Source: Treponema sp.
GTDB lineage: Bacteria; Spirochaetota; Spirochaetia; Treponematales; Breznakiellaceae
Direction of reading: 5' to 3'
Assembly (NCBI GenBank): GCA_031258505.1
Contig: JAIRMT010000096.1
Span: 1-7,845, forward strand
Length of the DNA stretch: 7,845 nt
A program made the position numbers and the translations under genes. Below are positions 1 through 6,628 of the stretch, in pieces. Position 1 is the first letter of the stretch. Every line of letters starts with the position of its first letter. The notes beneath the pieces are model-generated. The model did not search any database and was not told where the DNA came from. It saw only the letters and a program-made list of their open reading frames with translations.

Positions 1-338
1 CCTAAGGTTGCGGCTTGTACCCCGAACCAGCCGATGCTTGCCACTGCGATAGGAAGGCTGGTAATGACTTGTGCGGCAATGGTTCCCATAGCCGCGCTTG
101 CCGTATCGTGGATTGAAAGGCCTGTATCGCTGCTCTGCATAGAGCAGAGCACCATATAGCCCCCTACAATTCCATAGCCGATGATTACCGACAAGACGAT
201 ACTGCCGATAGACAATCCGCTCTGGAGTATGCCTCCGATCATAGCCGCGGGAGCGCAAATAAGCGCGCCTACCCAGATACTCGCAATCCCCAACATACCT
301 TTCTCTTGCTCGGCGCCTTTCTTTAGATTTATATCCAT
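1..338 (-). CDS. NCS1-family permease (cytosine/purine permease-like), N-terminal part
   Basis: The 112 visible codons start at the ATG read from 338 on the minus strand and run out of the window, so only the N-terminal third is seen. Two hydrophobic segments lie at about residues 17-38 and 44-67, and a third begins near 90. The stretch SIGWFGVQAA (101-110) matches the conserved WFG motif of CodB-like nucleobase:cation symporters of the NCS1 family, and TGLSIHD (72-78) fits the loop after helix 2. The likely role is uptake of cytosine or a related nucleobase across the inner membrane. The substrate cannot be fixed from this part, and thiamine precursor or allantoin carriers of the same family are alternatives. 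The start is supported by a GAGGAG Shine-Dalgarno at 347-352, 8 nt upstream, and by a promoter at 376-404. It is transcribed away from the RNB gene. Confidence 0.8.
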   Translation of the reverse strand, partial: MDINLKKGAEQEKGMLGIASIWVGALICAPAAMIGGILQSGLSIGSIVLSVIIGYGIVGGYMVLCSMQSSDTGLSIHDTASAAMGTIAAQVITSLPIAVASIGWFGVQAATL

Positions 339-375
339 ATTACAAACTCCTCGTGTCAATATTAAAAACATAAAA

Positions 376-404
376 AATGTATTCTGTTCTCTAGTAATGG
401 TCAA
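376..404 (-). promoter_or_regulatory. sigma-70-type promoter of the permease gene
   Basis: On the minus strand TTGACC (399-404) and TACATT (376-381) are separated by exactly 17 bp. They match the -35 and -10 consensus at 5/6 and 4/6 positions. Transcription would start near 369, giving a leader of about 30 nt that contains the Shine-Dalgarno GAGGAG. That leader is too short for a riboswitch. Confidence 0.5.
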
Positions 405-529
405 GAGGAACATCAACTCCAAATTCTATCTCCATATAGGCTTACGCCACAATGACTGCTGTCAGGCGAGATGGCGCCAGACACCGCGTTGGCGCGAGTC
501 TGTAAATTTGGAATTGCTGAAGAGGTGTT

Positions 530-567
530 TTGAACTGCTAGAATCGCTTCCTTTATATAGGTAAACT
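530..567 (+). promoter_or_regulatory. possible promoter of the RNB gene with start close to the ATG
   Basis: TTGAAC (530-535) is followed after 18 bp by TATATA (554-559), which would give a leader of about 9 nt. A second -10-like hexamer, TAAACT (562-567), lies 7 nt before the ATG at 575 inside the octamer GGTAAACT, which recurs in front of hisG. No Shine-Dalgarno is visible between here and the ATG. The exact element is uncertain. Confidence 0.3.
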
Positions 568-574
568 TGCCCCC

Positions 575-2446
575 ATGATACAAGAAAAAAGCCTTGTAGT
601 ATATAAAAACCGTCCGGCGCTGGTAAACAGTGTTGCGGAAAAGATAAACATAGCTGTTCTTGGCGGGGAACAACTCAGAGTGCGGGAAAAAGATGTTGAA
701 CTCATCTATCCTGGTCCATGCGCCCTTACAGACTTAAGAGACGGGGCTTCCGACAATGCTGTGTCAGATACTGACGATGTTCGGGGCGCGTGGGAACTGC
801 TGGAAGAGGGCGTGGTTTCGCTCAAAGAACTCGCGGAACTGGTGTATGGCGAATATACAGCCAGAACAAGCTGGGCTGCATACACGCTTCTCAGAGATGG
901 CCTCTACTTCAGCGGGAATATTGACACGATACATGGTCGGAAACTGGATGAAGTTATGGCTGATGAGCAGAAACGCGCTGAAAAACAGCGGGAAGGCGCG
1001 GCGCGGGACCGCTTTTTACAGCGACTCAGGGCTGGCGACACGAGTGCTGGGCGCTTCTTTGAAGATGATACACCTGATTCACGGCGTTTTTTTCAGGAAA
1101 TTGAGGCGCTTGCGTATAAGCGTGCCGATAAAAACCGCGCGCTCAAAGATTTGGGCAAACAGGAAACTCCGCTGGAAGCTCATCGACTGCTCTTGTCTAC
1201 TGGATTCTGGTCGCCATTTGTGAACCCTTATCCCATACGCTTTGGCTTTTCACTCGTATCTGCCAAAGCGCCGCTTGCGCCGCCGCCTGATGAGGAGCGC
1301 GTTGACCTTACCCATCTGCAGTCCTTTGCCATTGACAATGCCTGGAGTGATGACCCGGATGACGCGGTGTCTATTGAGGGAAACACGCTCTATGTCCATG
1401 TTGCGGACCCGGCAGCCTCGCTTGTGAGTGGATCGGCGGCTGACATTGAGGCGCGGGATCGAGGCGCGACCCTCTACCTGCCTGAAGGCGTGTCCCGCAT
1501 GATTAACCCTGACGCGCTGGCGTATTTTGCTCTGGGGCTTCAAAGCCCTTCTCCGGCGCTTTCATTTAAGCTGACGCTTGACGACGCTGGTTCCATTGTG
1601 GAAACCGAGATTATGCGTTCCTTTGTCAAAGTAAGCCGCCTGAGCTATGCGGAGGCCGATGCCATGCAGGGTGAAAGTGAGGGCTTTGGGCCGGATATTA
1701 CGCGACTCTTTGCCATTGCCGACCGTAATCTGGAACGCCGCCTCAACGCTGGAGCGGTTACCATTGAGTTCCCGGAAATACATATCACGCTTAGAGGTGA
1801 AGAACTTGCCATCACCCAAATACCGAGTTACCGTTCCGCCAGCATGGTGCGTGAGTGTATGCTCCTGGCCGGGGAAGGCGCGGCTGAGTGGGCATTACGG
1901 CGCCGGCTTCCGTTTCCCTACGTTACTCAAGAAGTAGGCGACTTGCCTAACGAGCCGCTGCCCGATCTGGCCGGCGCTTACCAGATACGCCGCTGTATGC
2001 GCCCCCGGAGTCTATCAGCAAAACCCGGCGCACACAGCGGTCTGGGTCTCGACACCTACACGCAAGTTACCAGCCCCCTGCGGCGCTACACCGATCTGCT
2101 GGCGCATCAGCAGATTCGCGCCTTCCTGCGTAACGAATCGCCTTTAAGCGAAGATGAGGTCTTGCTTCACCTTGCCGCTGGTGAAGCTGCGTCTAACGCG
2201 GCTATGCAGGCCGAGCGTATGTCCCGCAACCACTGGACTGCCGTGTATCTGTCTGACAAAAAAGGTTCATGCTGGGACGCTGTGGCGCTTGAACGGCGAG
2301 GAGGACGGACGCTGTTTATAATTCCGGCGCTGGGTCTTGAAACTCAGGTTGCGCTTAAACAGAACGTGGAACCCAATGAGCTGGTATCCCTTACCCTTGC
2401 TCAGGTAAAAATTCCCGAACTGGAAATAACCTTTGTCGCTAAGTGA
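575..2446 (+). CDS. RNB-domain exoribonuclease (RNase II/R family)
   Basis: This 623-residue protein is predicted to degrade single-stranded RNA 3' to 5' in the cytoplasm. The catalytic RNB domain spans about residues 245-520. The motif around AIDNAWSDDPDDA places Asp254, Asp260, Asp262 and Asp263 with the same spacing as the four magnesium-binding aspartates of E. coli RNase II (201, 207, 209, 210). The motif TSPLRRYTDLLAHQQ (499-513) is the conserved C-terminal RNB signature with the catalytic arginine. Residues 1-50 look like a small SH3-like domain (VVYKNRPALV, RVREKDVELIYPGP), resembling the N-terminal part of cyanobacterial/plastid-type RNB enzymes rather than E. coli cold-shock domains. 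Residues about 555-623 form a short beta-rich tail in place of a clear S1 domain. The first ATG is used because the sequence is protein-like from residue 1. There is no clear Shine-Dalgarno. hisG follows after 84 bp with no evident terminator between. Confidence 0.9.
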   Translation: MIQEKSLVVYKNRPALVNSVAEKINIAVLGGEQLRVREKDVELIYPGPCALTDLRDGASDNAVSDTDDVRGAWELLEEGVVSLKELAELVYGEYTARTSWAAYTLLRDGLYFSGNIDTIHGRKLDEVMADEQKRAEKQREGAARDRFLQRLRAGDTSAGRFFEDDTPDSRRFFQEIEALAYKRADKNRALKDLGKQETPLEAHRLLLSTGFWSPFVNPYPIRFGFSLVSAKAPLAPPPDEERVDLTHLQSFAIDNAWSDDPDDAVSIEGNTLYVHVADPAASLVSGSAADIEARDRGATLYLPEGVSRMINPDALAYFALGLQSPSPALSFKLTLDDAGSIVETEIMRSFVKVSRLSYAEADAMQGESEGFGPDITRLFAIADRNLERRLNAGAVTIEFPEIHITLRGEELAITQIPSYRSASMVRECMLLAGEGAAEWALRRRLPFPYVTQEVGDLPNEPLPDLAGAYQIRRCMRPRSLSAKPGAHSGLGLDTYTQVTSPLRRYTDLLAHQQIRAFLRNESPLSEDEVLLHLAAGEAASNAAMQAERMSRNHWTAVYLSDKKGSCWDAVALERRGGRTLFIIPALGLETQVALKQNVEPNELVSLTLAQVKIPELEITFVAK

Positions 2447-2495
2447 GGTGTCTGACGCCATACCAACGCTCGCGTGTTGAGCAATCACTGCTGAG

Positions 2496-2524
2496 TTGTC
2501 AAGATGATTATGGCTCGGTAAACT
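2496..2524 (+). promoter_or_regulatory. possible hisG promoter giving a leaderless transcript
   Basis: TTGTCA (2496-2501, 5/6 to the -35 consensus) and TAAACT (2519-2524, 4/6 to the -10) are 17 bp apart. The usual 6-7 nt offset puts the transcription start at the hisG ATG (2531). No histidine-rich leader peptide or attenuator hairpin with a T-run is seen in the 84-bp gap after the RNB gene, so histidine control may rest on feedback inhibition of HisG. Confidence 0.35.
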
Positions 2525-2530
2525 GGTGCA

Positions 2531-3403
2531 ATGATGACAGATAAATTGCGTATTCTAATTCCTAAAGGACGAATCTTTGACAAGGTGTCCCAGCTCTTTG
2601 CCGATGCGGGGTTCCCCATAGCCCTGCCGGATCGGACGTACCGGCCTGTGCTTGCCGCGTCTTGGCTTGACGCGAAGATCATGAAGCCGCAGAACGTCGG
2701 GGAATTGCTGGAACTGGGAAGCCATGACGTGGGTTTTACCGGACTTGACTGGCTGAAAGAAAGCGGGGCTAGGGTGGAAGAGCTTATGGACGTGGGCTTT
2801 GACAAGGTACGTATTGTGGCTGCAGTTCCAAACAGTATGGATAAGACAGCGCTCAAGACAAAAACACTCACCGTTGCCACAGAGTATATAAACATTGCTG
2901 GAACTTGGCTCAAGGAAGCTGGCTATCGCTATCACCTGCTCAGAACCTATGGCGCGACTGAGGTTTTCCCGCCAGATGATGCGGATATGATCATTGACAA
3001 CACCTCGTCAGGTCAAACTATGCGGGATAATGGCCTTTCAATTATTGCAACGCTCCTTGAATCCTCAACCCGTTTTGTGGCGTCGGCGTCAGCTCTCGCG
3101 GAGCCTGCTAAACGGCGCCGCATTGAGGAGTTGCTCATGCTCTTTAAGGCTGTGCTGGACGGCAGGGAACGAGTGATGCTGGAGATGAATGTAGTCAAGC
3201 CGCTTTTCCCAGCGCTGGTTTCCAGTCTGCCAGCCATGCGTAGTCCCACTGTGTCGCCGCTTTATAGTGACGGAACGGTTCCTGAAGGCTATGCCATCAA
3301 GATCGCGGTAAGGAAGAACGAGGTCCCCGATATTATTCCCCGTCTCAAGAACCTGGGTGCCACTGATATTGTGGAATACGATTTGCGGAAAGTTGTGGTA
3401 TAA
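2531..3403 (+). CDS. hisG: ATP phosphoribosyltransferase, long form (HisG)
   Basis: HisG joins ATP and PRPP to form phosphoribosyl-ATP, the committed first step of histidine synthesis. The 290-residue length matches the long, hexameric form. An N-terminal signature KLRILIPKGRIFDKV (5-19) starts the catalytic domain. The PRPP-binding loop is around DADMIIDNTSSGQTM (150-164). Residues about 216-290 are the C-terminal regulatory, ACT-like domain with the typical LPAMRSPTVSPL stretch (233-244), which binds histidine for feedback inhibition, so no separate HisZ is needed. Start choice lies between adjacent ATGs at 2531 and 2534. Neither has a Shine-Dalgarno, but a promoter-like -10 sits 6 nt before the first. 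hisB follows after 29 bp, so the two form an operon. The other his genes are not in this window. Confidence 0.93.
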   Translation: MMTDKLRILIPKGRIFDKVSQLFADAGFPIALPDRTYRPVLAASWLDAKIMKPQNVGELLELGSHDVGFTGLDWLKESGARVEELMDVGFDKVRIVAAVPNSMDKTALKTKTLTVATEYINIAGTWLKEAGYRYHLLRTYGATEVFPPDDADMIIDNTSSGQTMRDNGLSIIATLLESSTRFVASASALAEPAKRRRIEELLMLFKAVLDGRERVMLEMNVVKPLFPALVSSLPAMRSPTVSPLYSDGTVPEGYAIKIAVRKNEVPDIIPRLKNLGATDIVEYDLRKVVV

Positions 3404-3419
3404 ACGGCATTTGTACATC

Positions 3420-3425
3420 AGGAGG
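3420..3425 (+). promoter_or_regulatory. Shine-Dalgarno of hisB
   Basis: AGGAGG, 7 nt before the ATG at 3433, is a full anti-SD match. It fixes the hisB start and contrasts with hisG and the RNB gene, which lack one. An internal operon gene carrying the strong site fits translation from a hisG-hisB mRNA. Confidence 0.8.
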
Positions 3426-3432
3426 ATGAAAC

Positions 3433-4041
3433 ATGGAACAGAGAATCGCTGAAATCACGCGGAAAACAAGCGAGACCAACATTAGCATCAAGCTGAACCT
3501 TGACGGAAGCGGGGTAGCCAAGCTGGACTATCCGATTGGGTTCATGGCGCACATGCTTAATGCCTTTACGCGGCATGGCTTGTTTGACATGGAGGTACAG
3601 GCAACCGGAGACCTTGAGGTTGACCAGCATCATCTGGTGGAAGACACCGGCATCACTCTGGGACAGTGCTTTGCCCGCGCGCTTGGCGAAAAGCGCGGCA
3701 TCCATCGGCAGGGAAGCTGTCTATTCCCCATGGACGAGGCGCTGGCGCGCGCCGTAGTGGACATATCCGGTCGCTCCTTCTTCGTGTTTGAAGGAAGACT
3801 TTCAGGAACGCCTCTGGTGTCTGGCGCCGCCTCATTCCAGACAGATACTATAGAAGATTTCTGGCAGGCTTTTACTGGCGCAGCAGGTATCTCGCTCCAT
3901 CTGGATATACTTCGCGGTCGGAGCGATCACCACAAGATTGAGGCGATGTTCAAGGCCGCGGCACTGGCCTTGCGCGACGCCGTGGCCATTGAACCCCGCG
4001 CCTCTGACACCATACCCTCAACCAAAGGAACCTTGATATAA
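3433..4041 (+). CDS. hisB: Imidazoleglycerol-phosphate dehydratase (HisB)
   Basis: HisB dehydrates imidazole glycerol phosphate to imidazole acetol phosphate, a manganese-dependent step of histidine synthesis in the cytoplasm. At 202 residues it is the monofunctional form, without the N-terminal phosphatase domain of the enterobacterial enzyme. The two duplicated metal-binding motifs are present: HHLVEDTGI (66-74) and HHKIEAMFKA (166-175). Also present are the RHG (47-49), PMDEALARAVVDISGR (99-114) and PSTKG (195-199) signatures. One deviation: the usual FxDHM motif reads GFMAHML (36-42), so Ala39 replaces the normally conserved aspartate next to metal ligand His40. It lies 29 bp after hisG in the same operon and has a strong Shine-Dalgarno. 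Family assignment is firm. Confidence 0.95.
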   Translation: MEQRIAEITRKTSETNISIKLNLDGSGVAKLDYPIGFMAHMLNAFTRHGLFDMEVQATGDLEVDQHHLVEDTGITLGQCFARALGEKRGIHRQGSCLFPMDEALARAVVDISGRSFFVFEGRLSGTPLVSGAASFQTDTIEDFWQAFTGAAGISLHLDILRGRSDHHKIEAMFKAAALALRDAVAIEPRASDTIPSTKGTLI

Positions 4042-4048
4042 AACCTTT

Positions 4049-4074
4049 TTAGGCGGTCTTCTTGGCTGGCCTAA
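4049..4074 (+). repeat. short inverted repeat downstream of hisB
   Basis: TTAGGC (4049-4054) and GCCTAA (4069-4074) can pair around a 14-nt loop, 7 nt after the hisB stop. No T-run follows on either strand, so it is a poor intrinsic terminator. It may be a 3'-end stabilising or factor-dependent stop site. The rest of the gap to 4289 shows no gene I can support. Confidence 0.3.
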
Positions 4075-4289
4075 GGCAATATCAGGAAATGCAGCATAAG
4101 CAACAGACCACAATAGCGAATTTACGTGCGCTGGCCTGAGCGATGAACAGATCACACAAGCGCTGGGACTATAGCCACTGCGTGTTGCGGTATAAAGCAA
4201 CTCACGTTACGCATGATTGCAAAATGACAGTCGCCCTCTGGCAATTCCAGCGCTTACGTCTTTGCCCTGTCCAGAATCACAAAACTCCG

Positions 4290-5168
4290 CTATACCGCTG
4301 CCGGGCTTTCGCGTAAGAAAGCGAGCAGCGGTTCTTCCCACGCCGTCGCTGTTGTTCCCGCCTCAACAAAACGCTGATACAGCCGCCATATCTGCTCCTG
4401 AATAGCGGCGCGTTCCGCTGCATCGGGGCGCGTTTCCGGCGGGCGTCCGTCCTTGTCCGGCGTAGCGAAGAGCGCGTCAACAAAGCAGCGCGCCTCTTCC
4501 GGCGGAAACAGCGGCGCGTCAAAGCAGGTCATGGCGTACATGGCAGCGGCAACGCAGTTGATACTGTGCTGTTTTATGTACAGCAGGGACTCTGTGATGG
4601 CGATGGCGTGCCGTTGCGCTGCATCAAGCTCCACGCACAAGCGCTGTTCGTCGCCCATAGCCTGTACAATGGCGCGGAACTTAGTATAAGCGCGAATCAC
4701 CACCATCACATGAAGGCTCGGTATGCACATGAGATGCGGGTCAAAGGCGTGTATCACAATGAAACGGAGCGAACCCAGATAACGAGGGCGGCGAGTGGTG
4801 GATAGATGGCGGGCGTAGACTTCAGCGGCAGAGTTGTAGAGCTGTCCCATGGTGTCGATGAAGTTTGCCGCCGCTGCCAAGCCTTCCTGTTGGTAAGTCT
4901 TGAGCAAGAAACCAATGATCCGTATCCAGAACGGCACAAAGTCCAGATAGATCGCCACCCATTTTGGCGAGAATGGAATCGTCGCATCCAGCGCGTGATC
5001 CACTGACGCAACTGGAATGAGGCCGGGTGTTCGCGCCGCCTTATATTGCAAGGCAAAGAACTTGGTAAACACTGCTTTGAAATAACGCCGCGTTGCCCCG
5101 TGTAACGCCGGAGCGGTCAATACCTTCAGCATGGTGAGTGGCGTGGATATAGCGCTGACCCTTGTCAT
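4290..5168 (-). CDS. Protein with degenerate PAP2 / inositol-phosphoceramide-synthase-like motifs
   Basis: This 292-residue protein is not recognised with certainty. Two short motifs recall the PAP2 superfamily of lipid phosphatases and phosphotransferases. CIPSLHV (148-154) resembles the P-S-x-H motif. SLLYIKQHSINC (194-205) resembles SRxxxxxHxxxD, with the nucleophilic histidine at 201 but Cys205 where the catalytic aspartate is expected. Hydrophobic stretches lie at about 70-90, 134-161 and 195-213, fewer and weaker than in a classical six-helix PAP2 enzyme. The C-terminal 80 residues are polar and charged. It could be a membrane-associated lipid phosphotransferase or a non-catalytic relative. 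It is divergent from the DUF4105 gene, with 44 bp between the starts, suggesting shared control and perhaps a shared lipid-related role. The start lacks a properly spaced Shine-Dalgarno; TATATA lies 5 nt upstream. Confidence 0.6.
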   Translation of the reverse strand: MTRVSAISTPLTMLKVLTAPALHGATRRYFKAVFTKFFALQYKAARTPGLIPVASVDHALDATIPFSPKWVAIYLDFVPFWIRIIGFLLKTYQQEGLAAAANFIDTMGQLYNSAAEVYARHLSTTRRPRYLGSLRFIVIHAFDPHLMCIPSLHVMVVIRAYTKFRAIVQAMGDEQRLCVELDAAQRHAIAITESLLYIKQHSINCVAAAMYAMTCFDAPLFPPEEARCFVDALFATPDKDGRPPETRPDAAERAAIQEQIWRLYQRFVEAGTTATAWEEPLLAFLRESPAAV

Positions 5169-5173
5169 GCCCT

Positions 5174-5206
5174 TATATATACAGGATTGGATGAAAAAAC
5201 TATAGT
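5174..5206. promoter_or_regulatory. divergent promoter region with -10 boxes next to both start codons
   Basis: Only 44 bp separate the two divergent ATGs. On the plus strand TATAGT (5201-5206) lies 6 nt before the ATG at 5213, with TATACA 17 bp upstream (5178-5183) as a possible -35. On the minus strand TATATA (5174-5179) lies 5 nt before the ATG at 5168, without a clear -35. Both predict transcripts starting at or next to the start codon, and the two promoters would overlap and compete. Confidence 0.35.
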
Positions 5207-5212
5207 GGTAAG

Positions 5213-6484
5213 ATGAATGATCGTTTCTTACCCAGCCTGCTGTTCATGCTCTTGCTGGCGCTGCACGTTCAGCGCCTTTTCGCGCAAACTGACGCTGTCG
5301 CGCCGGATCGTTTTACGCTGAAAATTGCCGTGATGGGACCAGGCGACGAACTGTACTTCTGGTGGGGACATATCGCGCTGGTTATTGAAGACCACAGCGC
5401 CGGTACAGCCCGTTTCTACGACTACGGCATCTTCTCGTTTGAAAATGAGCATTTCTACACAAACTTCGCCTTTGGCCGCTTGCTGTACAGTTGCGGCGTA
5501 TCCTCGGCAGAGCGAAGTTACCGCGCCTACATCGCCACTAACCGCGACATCACCCTCTACACGCTGGACATCTCGCCGGAAACCGAAGAGGCTGTGCGCC
5601 GCTTTGCTGAAAACAGCATCCTGCCCGAAAACCGTAACTATTATTACCACCACTTTAAGGACAACTGCGCCACACGCATCCGCGACATCATCGACCTCGC
5701 TACTCAAGGGCAGTTCAAGGCGCGTTTCGGCGATGCGCCCGGGCGCTACACCCTGCGCCAGCACGTCCGCCGCCATACATGGTTCTCGCCGTTCATGGAC
5801 TGGGCGCTTAACTTCCTCATGGGGCAGGACATCGACGTACCCATCACCATCTGGCAGGAAATGTTCCTGCCGGCGGAAATCGGCCTGCGTATCAGCGACT
5901 TCACCTACACCGATAGCGCGGGCATTGAGCGTCCCCTTGTTTCCAGTGTGGAAGTGTTGAACCGCGCCAAAAACCGCCCGGCAGTCCTCGACGTTCCCCG
6001 GCGGCAATGGCCTTATGAACTCGTCGTCGGTATATTGCTGGCGGCCATGCTCGTCTGCTTTATCCGCGTCAGTGCCAGACGTCCGCTTCTTGGCCGCCGG
6101 CTTTTGGCGCTGACTCAAAGCGCACTCGGCTTGTTCTTTGGCATCATGGGGTCGCTCCTGTTTTTTATGACCTTCTTCACTAACCACGACTACAGCTGGC
6201 ACAACAGCAACATTCTCTTCATCAACCCTTTGCTGCTGGCTGCTGTTCCGCTTGGCGTCATCGCTGCCGCTGACAAACGCGCCATAAAACGCTGGTTTGC
6301 CGAACAATTCCTGCGGGCGCTGTGGACCTGCGTGCTATTCGGCGGCCTGCTGTCGATGCTGATAAAACTCACCCCCAATTTCTACCAGCAGAATCAGGTA
6401 ACGCAGGCGCTGGTCTTGCCCTTTGCGCTCGTCTTGAGTTACATCCCAGGCTGGGCGCGAAAACTTAGAGCCGCTCGGAAATAA
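5213..6484 (+). CDS. DUF4105 / Lnb-type periplasmic domain protein with C-terminal membrane helices
   Basis: This 423-residue protein begins with a signal peptide or anchor (hydrophobic 7-22, likely cut after LFA at 24). Residues about 35-250 form a DUF4105 domain, the one called the Lnb N-terminal periplasmic domain. Its hallmarks are ELYFWWGHIALVIED (46-60) with His53 and HHFKDNCATRIRD (146-158) with Cys152, which together look like a thiol active-site pair. Five hydrophobic segments follow at about 266-286, 299-321, 333-352, 369-387 and 397-413. Members from Bacteroides act as lipoprotein N-acyltransferases, so the inferred role is lipid or lipoprotein modification on the outer face of the inner membrane. 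Substrate specificity is unproven. It is divergent from the PAP2-like gene. No Shine-Dalgarno is present; a -10-like TATAGT lies 6 nt before the ATG. Confidence 0.8.
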   Translation: MNDRFLPSLLFMLLLALHVQRLFAQTDAVAPDRFTLKIAVMGPGDELYFWWGHIALVIEDHSAGTARFYDYGIFSFENEHFYTNFAFGRLLYSCGVSSAERSYRAYIATNRDITLYTLDISPETEEAVRRFAENSILPENRNYYYHHFKDNCATRIRDIIDLATQGQFKARFGDAPGRYTLRQHVRRHTWFSPFMDWALNFLMGQDIDVPITIWQEMFLPAEIGLRISDFTYTDSAGIERPLVSSVEVLNRAKNRPAVLDVPRRQWPYELVVGILLAAMLVCFIRVSARRPLLGRRLLALTQSALGLFFGIMGSLLFFMTFFTNHDYSWHNSNILFINPLLLAAVPLGVIAAADKRAIKRWFAEQFLRALWTCVLFGGLLSMLIKLTPNFYQQNQVTQALVLPFALVLSYIPGWARKLRAARK

Positions 6485-6485
6485 G

Positions 6486-6577
6486 GAGGGGGAAGTCGCG
6501 GCAACTTCGTTGTCGACCCCACGCTCCAGCCCCGCGTTGCGGGTCTTCCGCTTCCCTCTCTGCGAGGCTTCGCCCGC
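6486..6577 (+). repeat. GC-rich cluster of small hairpins (REP-like structured intergenic sequence)
   Basis: Three hairpins with three-base loops follow the stop of the DUF4105 gene. At 6495-6517, GTCG/CGAC and CAAC/GTTG arms pair around TTC. At 6531-6543, CCCGC pairs with GCGGG around GTT. At 6562-6577, GCG-a-GGC pairs with GCCCGC around TTC. GAGGGGGAAG (6486-6495) can also pair with CTTCCCTC (6551-6558), closing a branched structure over the first two. No T-run follows, so it is not a simple intrinsic terminator. The compact structure resembles dispersed extragenic repeats, which are common IS110 targets, but only one copy is in the window, so repetition is not shown. Confidence 0.45.
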
Positions 6578-6613
6578 TCTGCCCCGAAGCTATGATAAAT
6601 ATATGCGGTTATC

Positions 6614-6622
6614 TGGTATGAT
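6614..6622 (+). promoter_or_regulatory. extended -10 promoter inside the IS110 left end
   Basis: TGG-TATGAT is a TGn-extended -10 (5/6 to TATAAT). No -35 is seen 16-18 bp upstream, where a partly host-derived AAT-rich stretch lies. In studied IS110 elements the bridge-RNA promoter can be completed when the circular form joins the right end to the left end, so a -10 close to the left boundary without a -35 fits that arrangement. Confidence 0.4.
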
Positions 6623-6628
6623 GTAGGG

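Noticed and set aside
405..530. Possible tRNA or riboswitch in the RNB-permease intergenic region (several G+C-rich pairs around 465-505)
   Set aside because: No cloverleaf, no T-loop consensus and no conserved riboswitch core could be made; the permease leader is only about 30 nt.
2484..2494. Attenuator or terminator hairpin (AGCA/TGCT) before hisG
   Set aside because: Only four base pairs, no U-tract and no histidine-codon leader peptide nearby.
4049..4074. Intrinsic terminator after hisB
   Set aside because: The inverted repeat has a 6-bp arm and a 14-nt loop, and no T-run follows on either strand; kept only as a repeat.
4105..4165. Short plus-strand peptide ending AGLSDEQITQALGL before a stop, reminiscent of the C-terminal end of Rpn/PD-(D/E)XK transposase-like proteins
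   Set aside because: About 24 residues only, no start or RBS, no further homology upstream or after the stop; could be chance. Not annotated as a pseudogene.
5228..6307. A 359-codon open frame on the minus strand across the DUF4105 gene
   Set aside because: It lies fully antisense to a gene with signal peptide, DUF4105 motifs and membrane helices. Its own translation is low-complexity, polar and unlike any family; it stays open because of the GC-rich third codon positions opposite.
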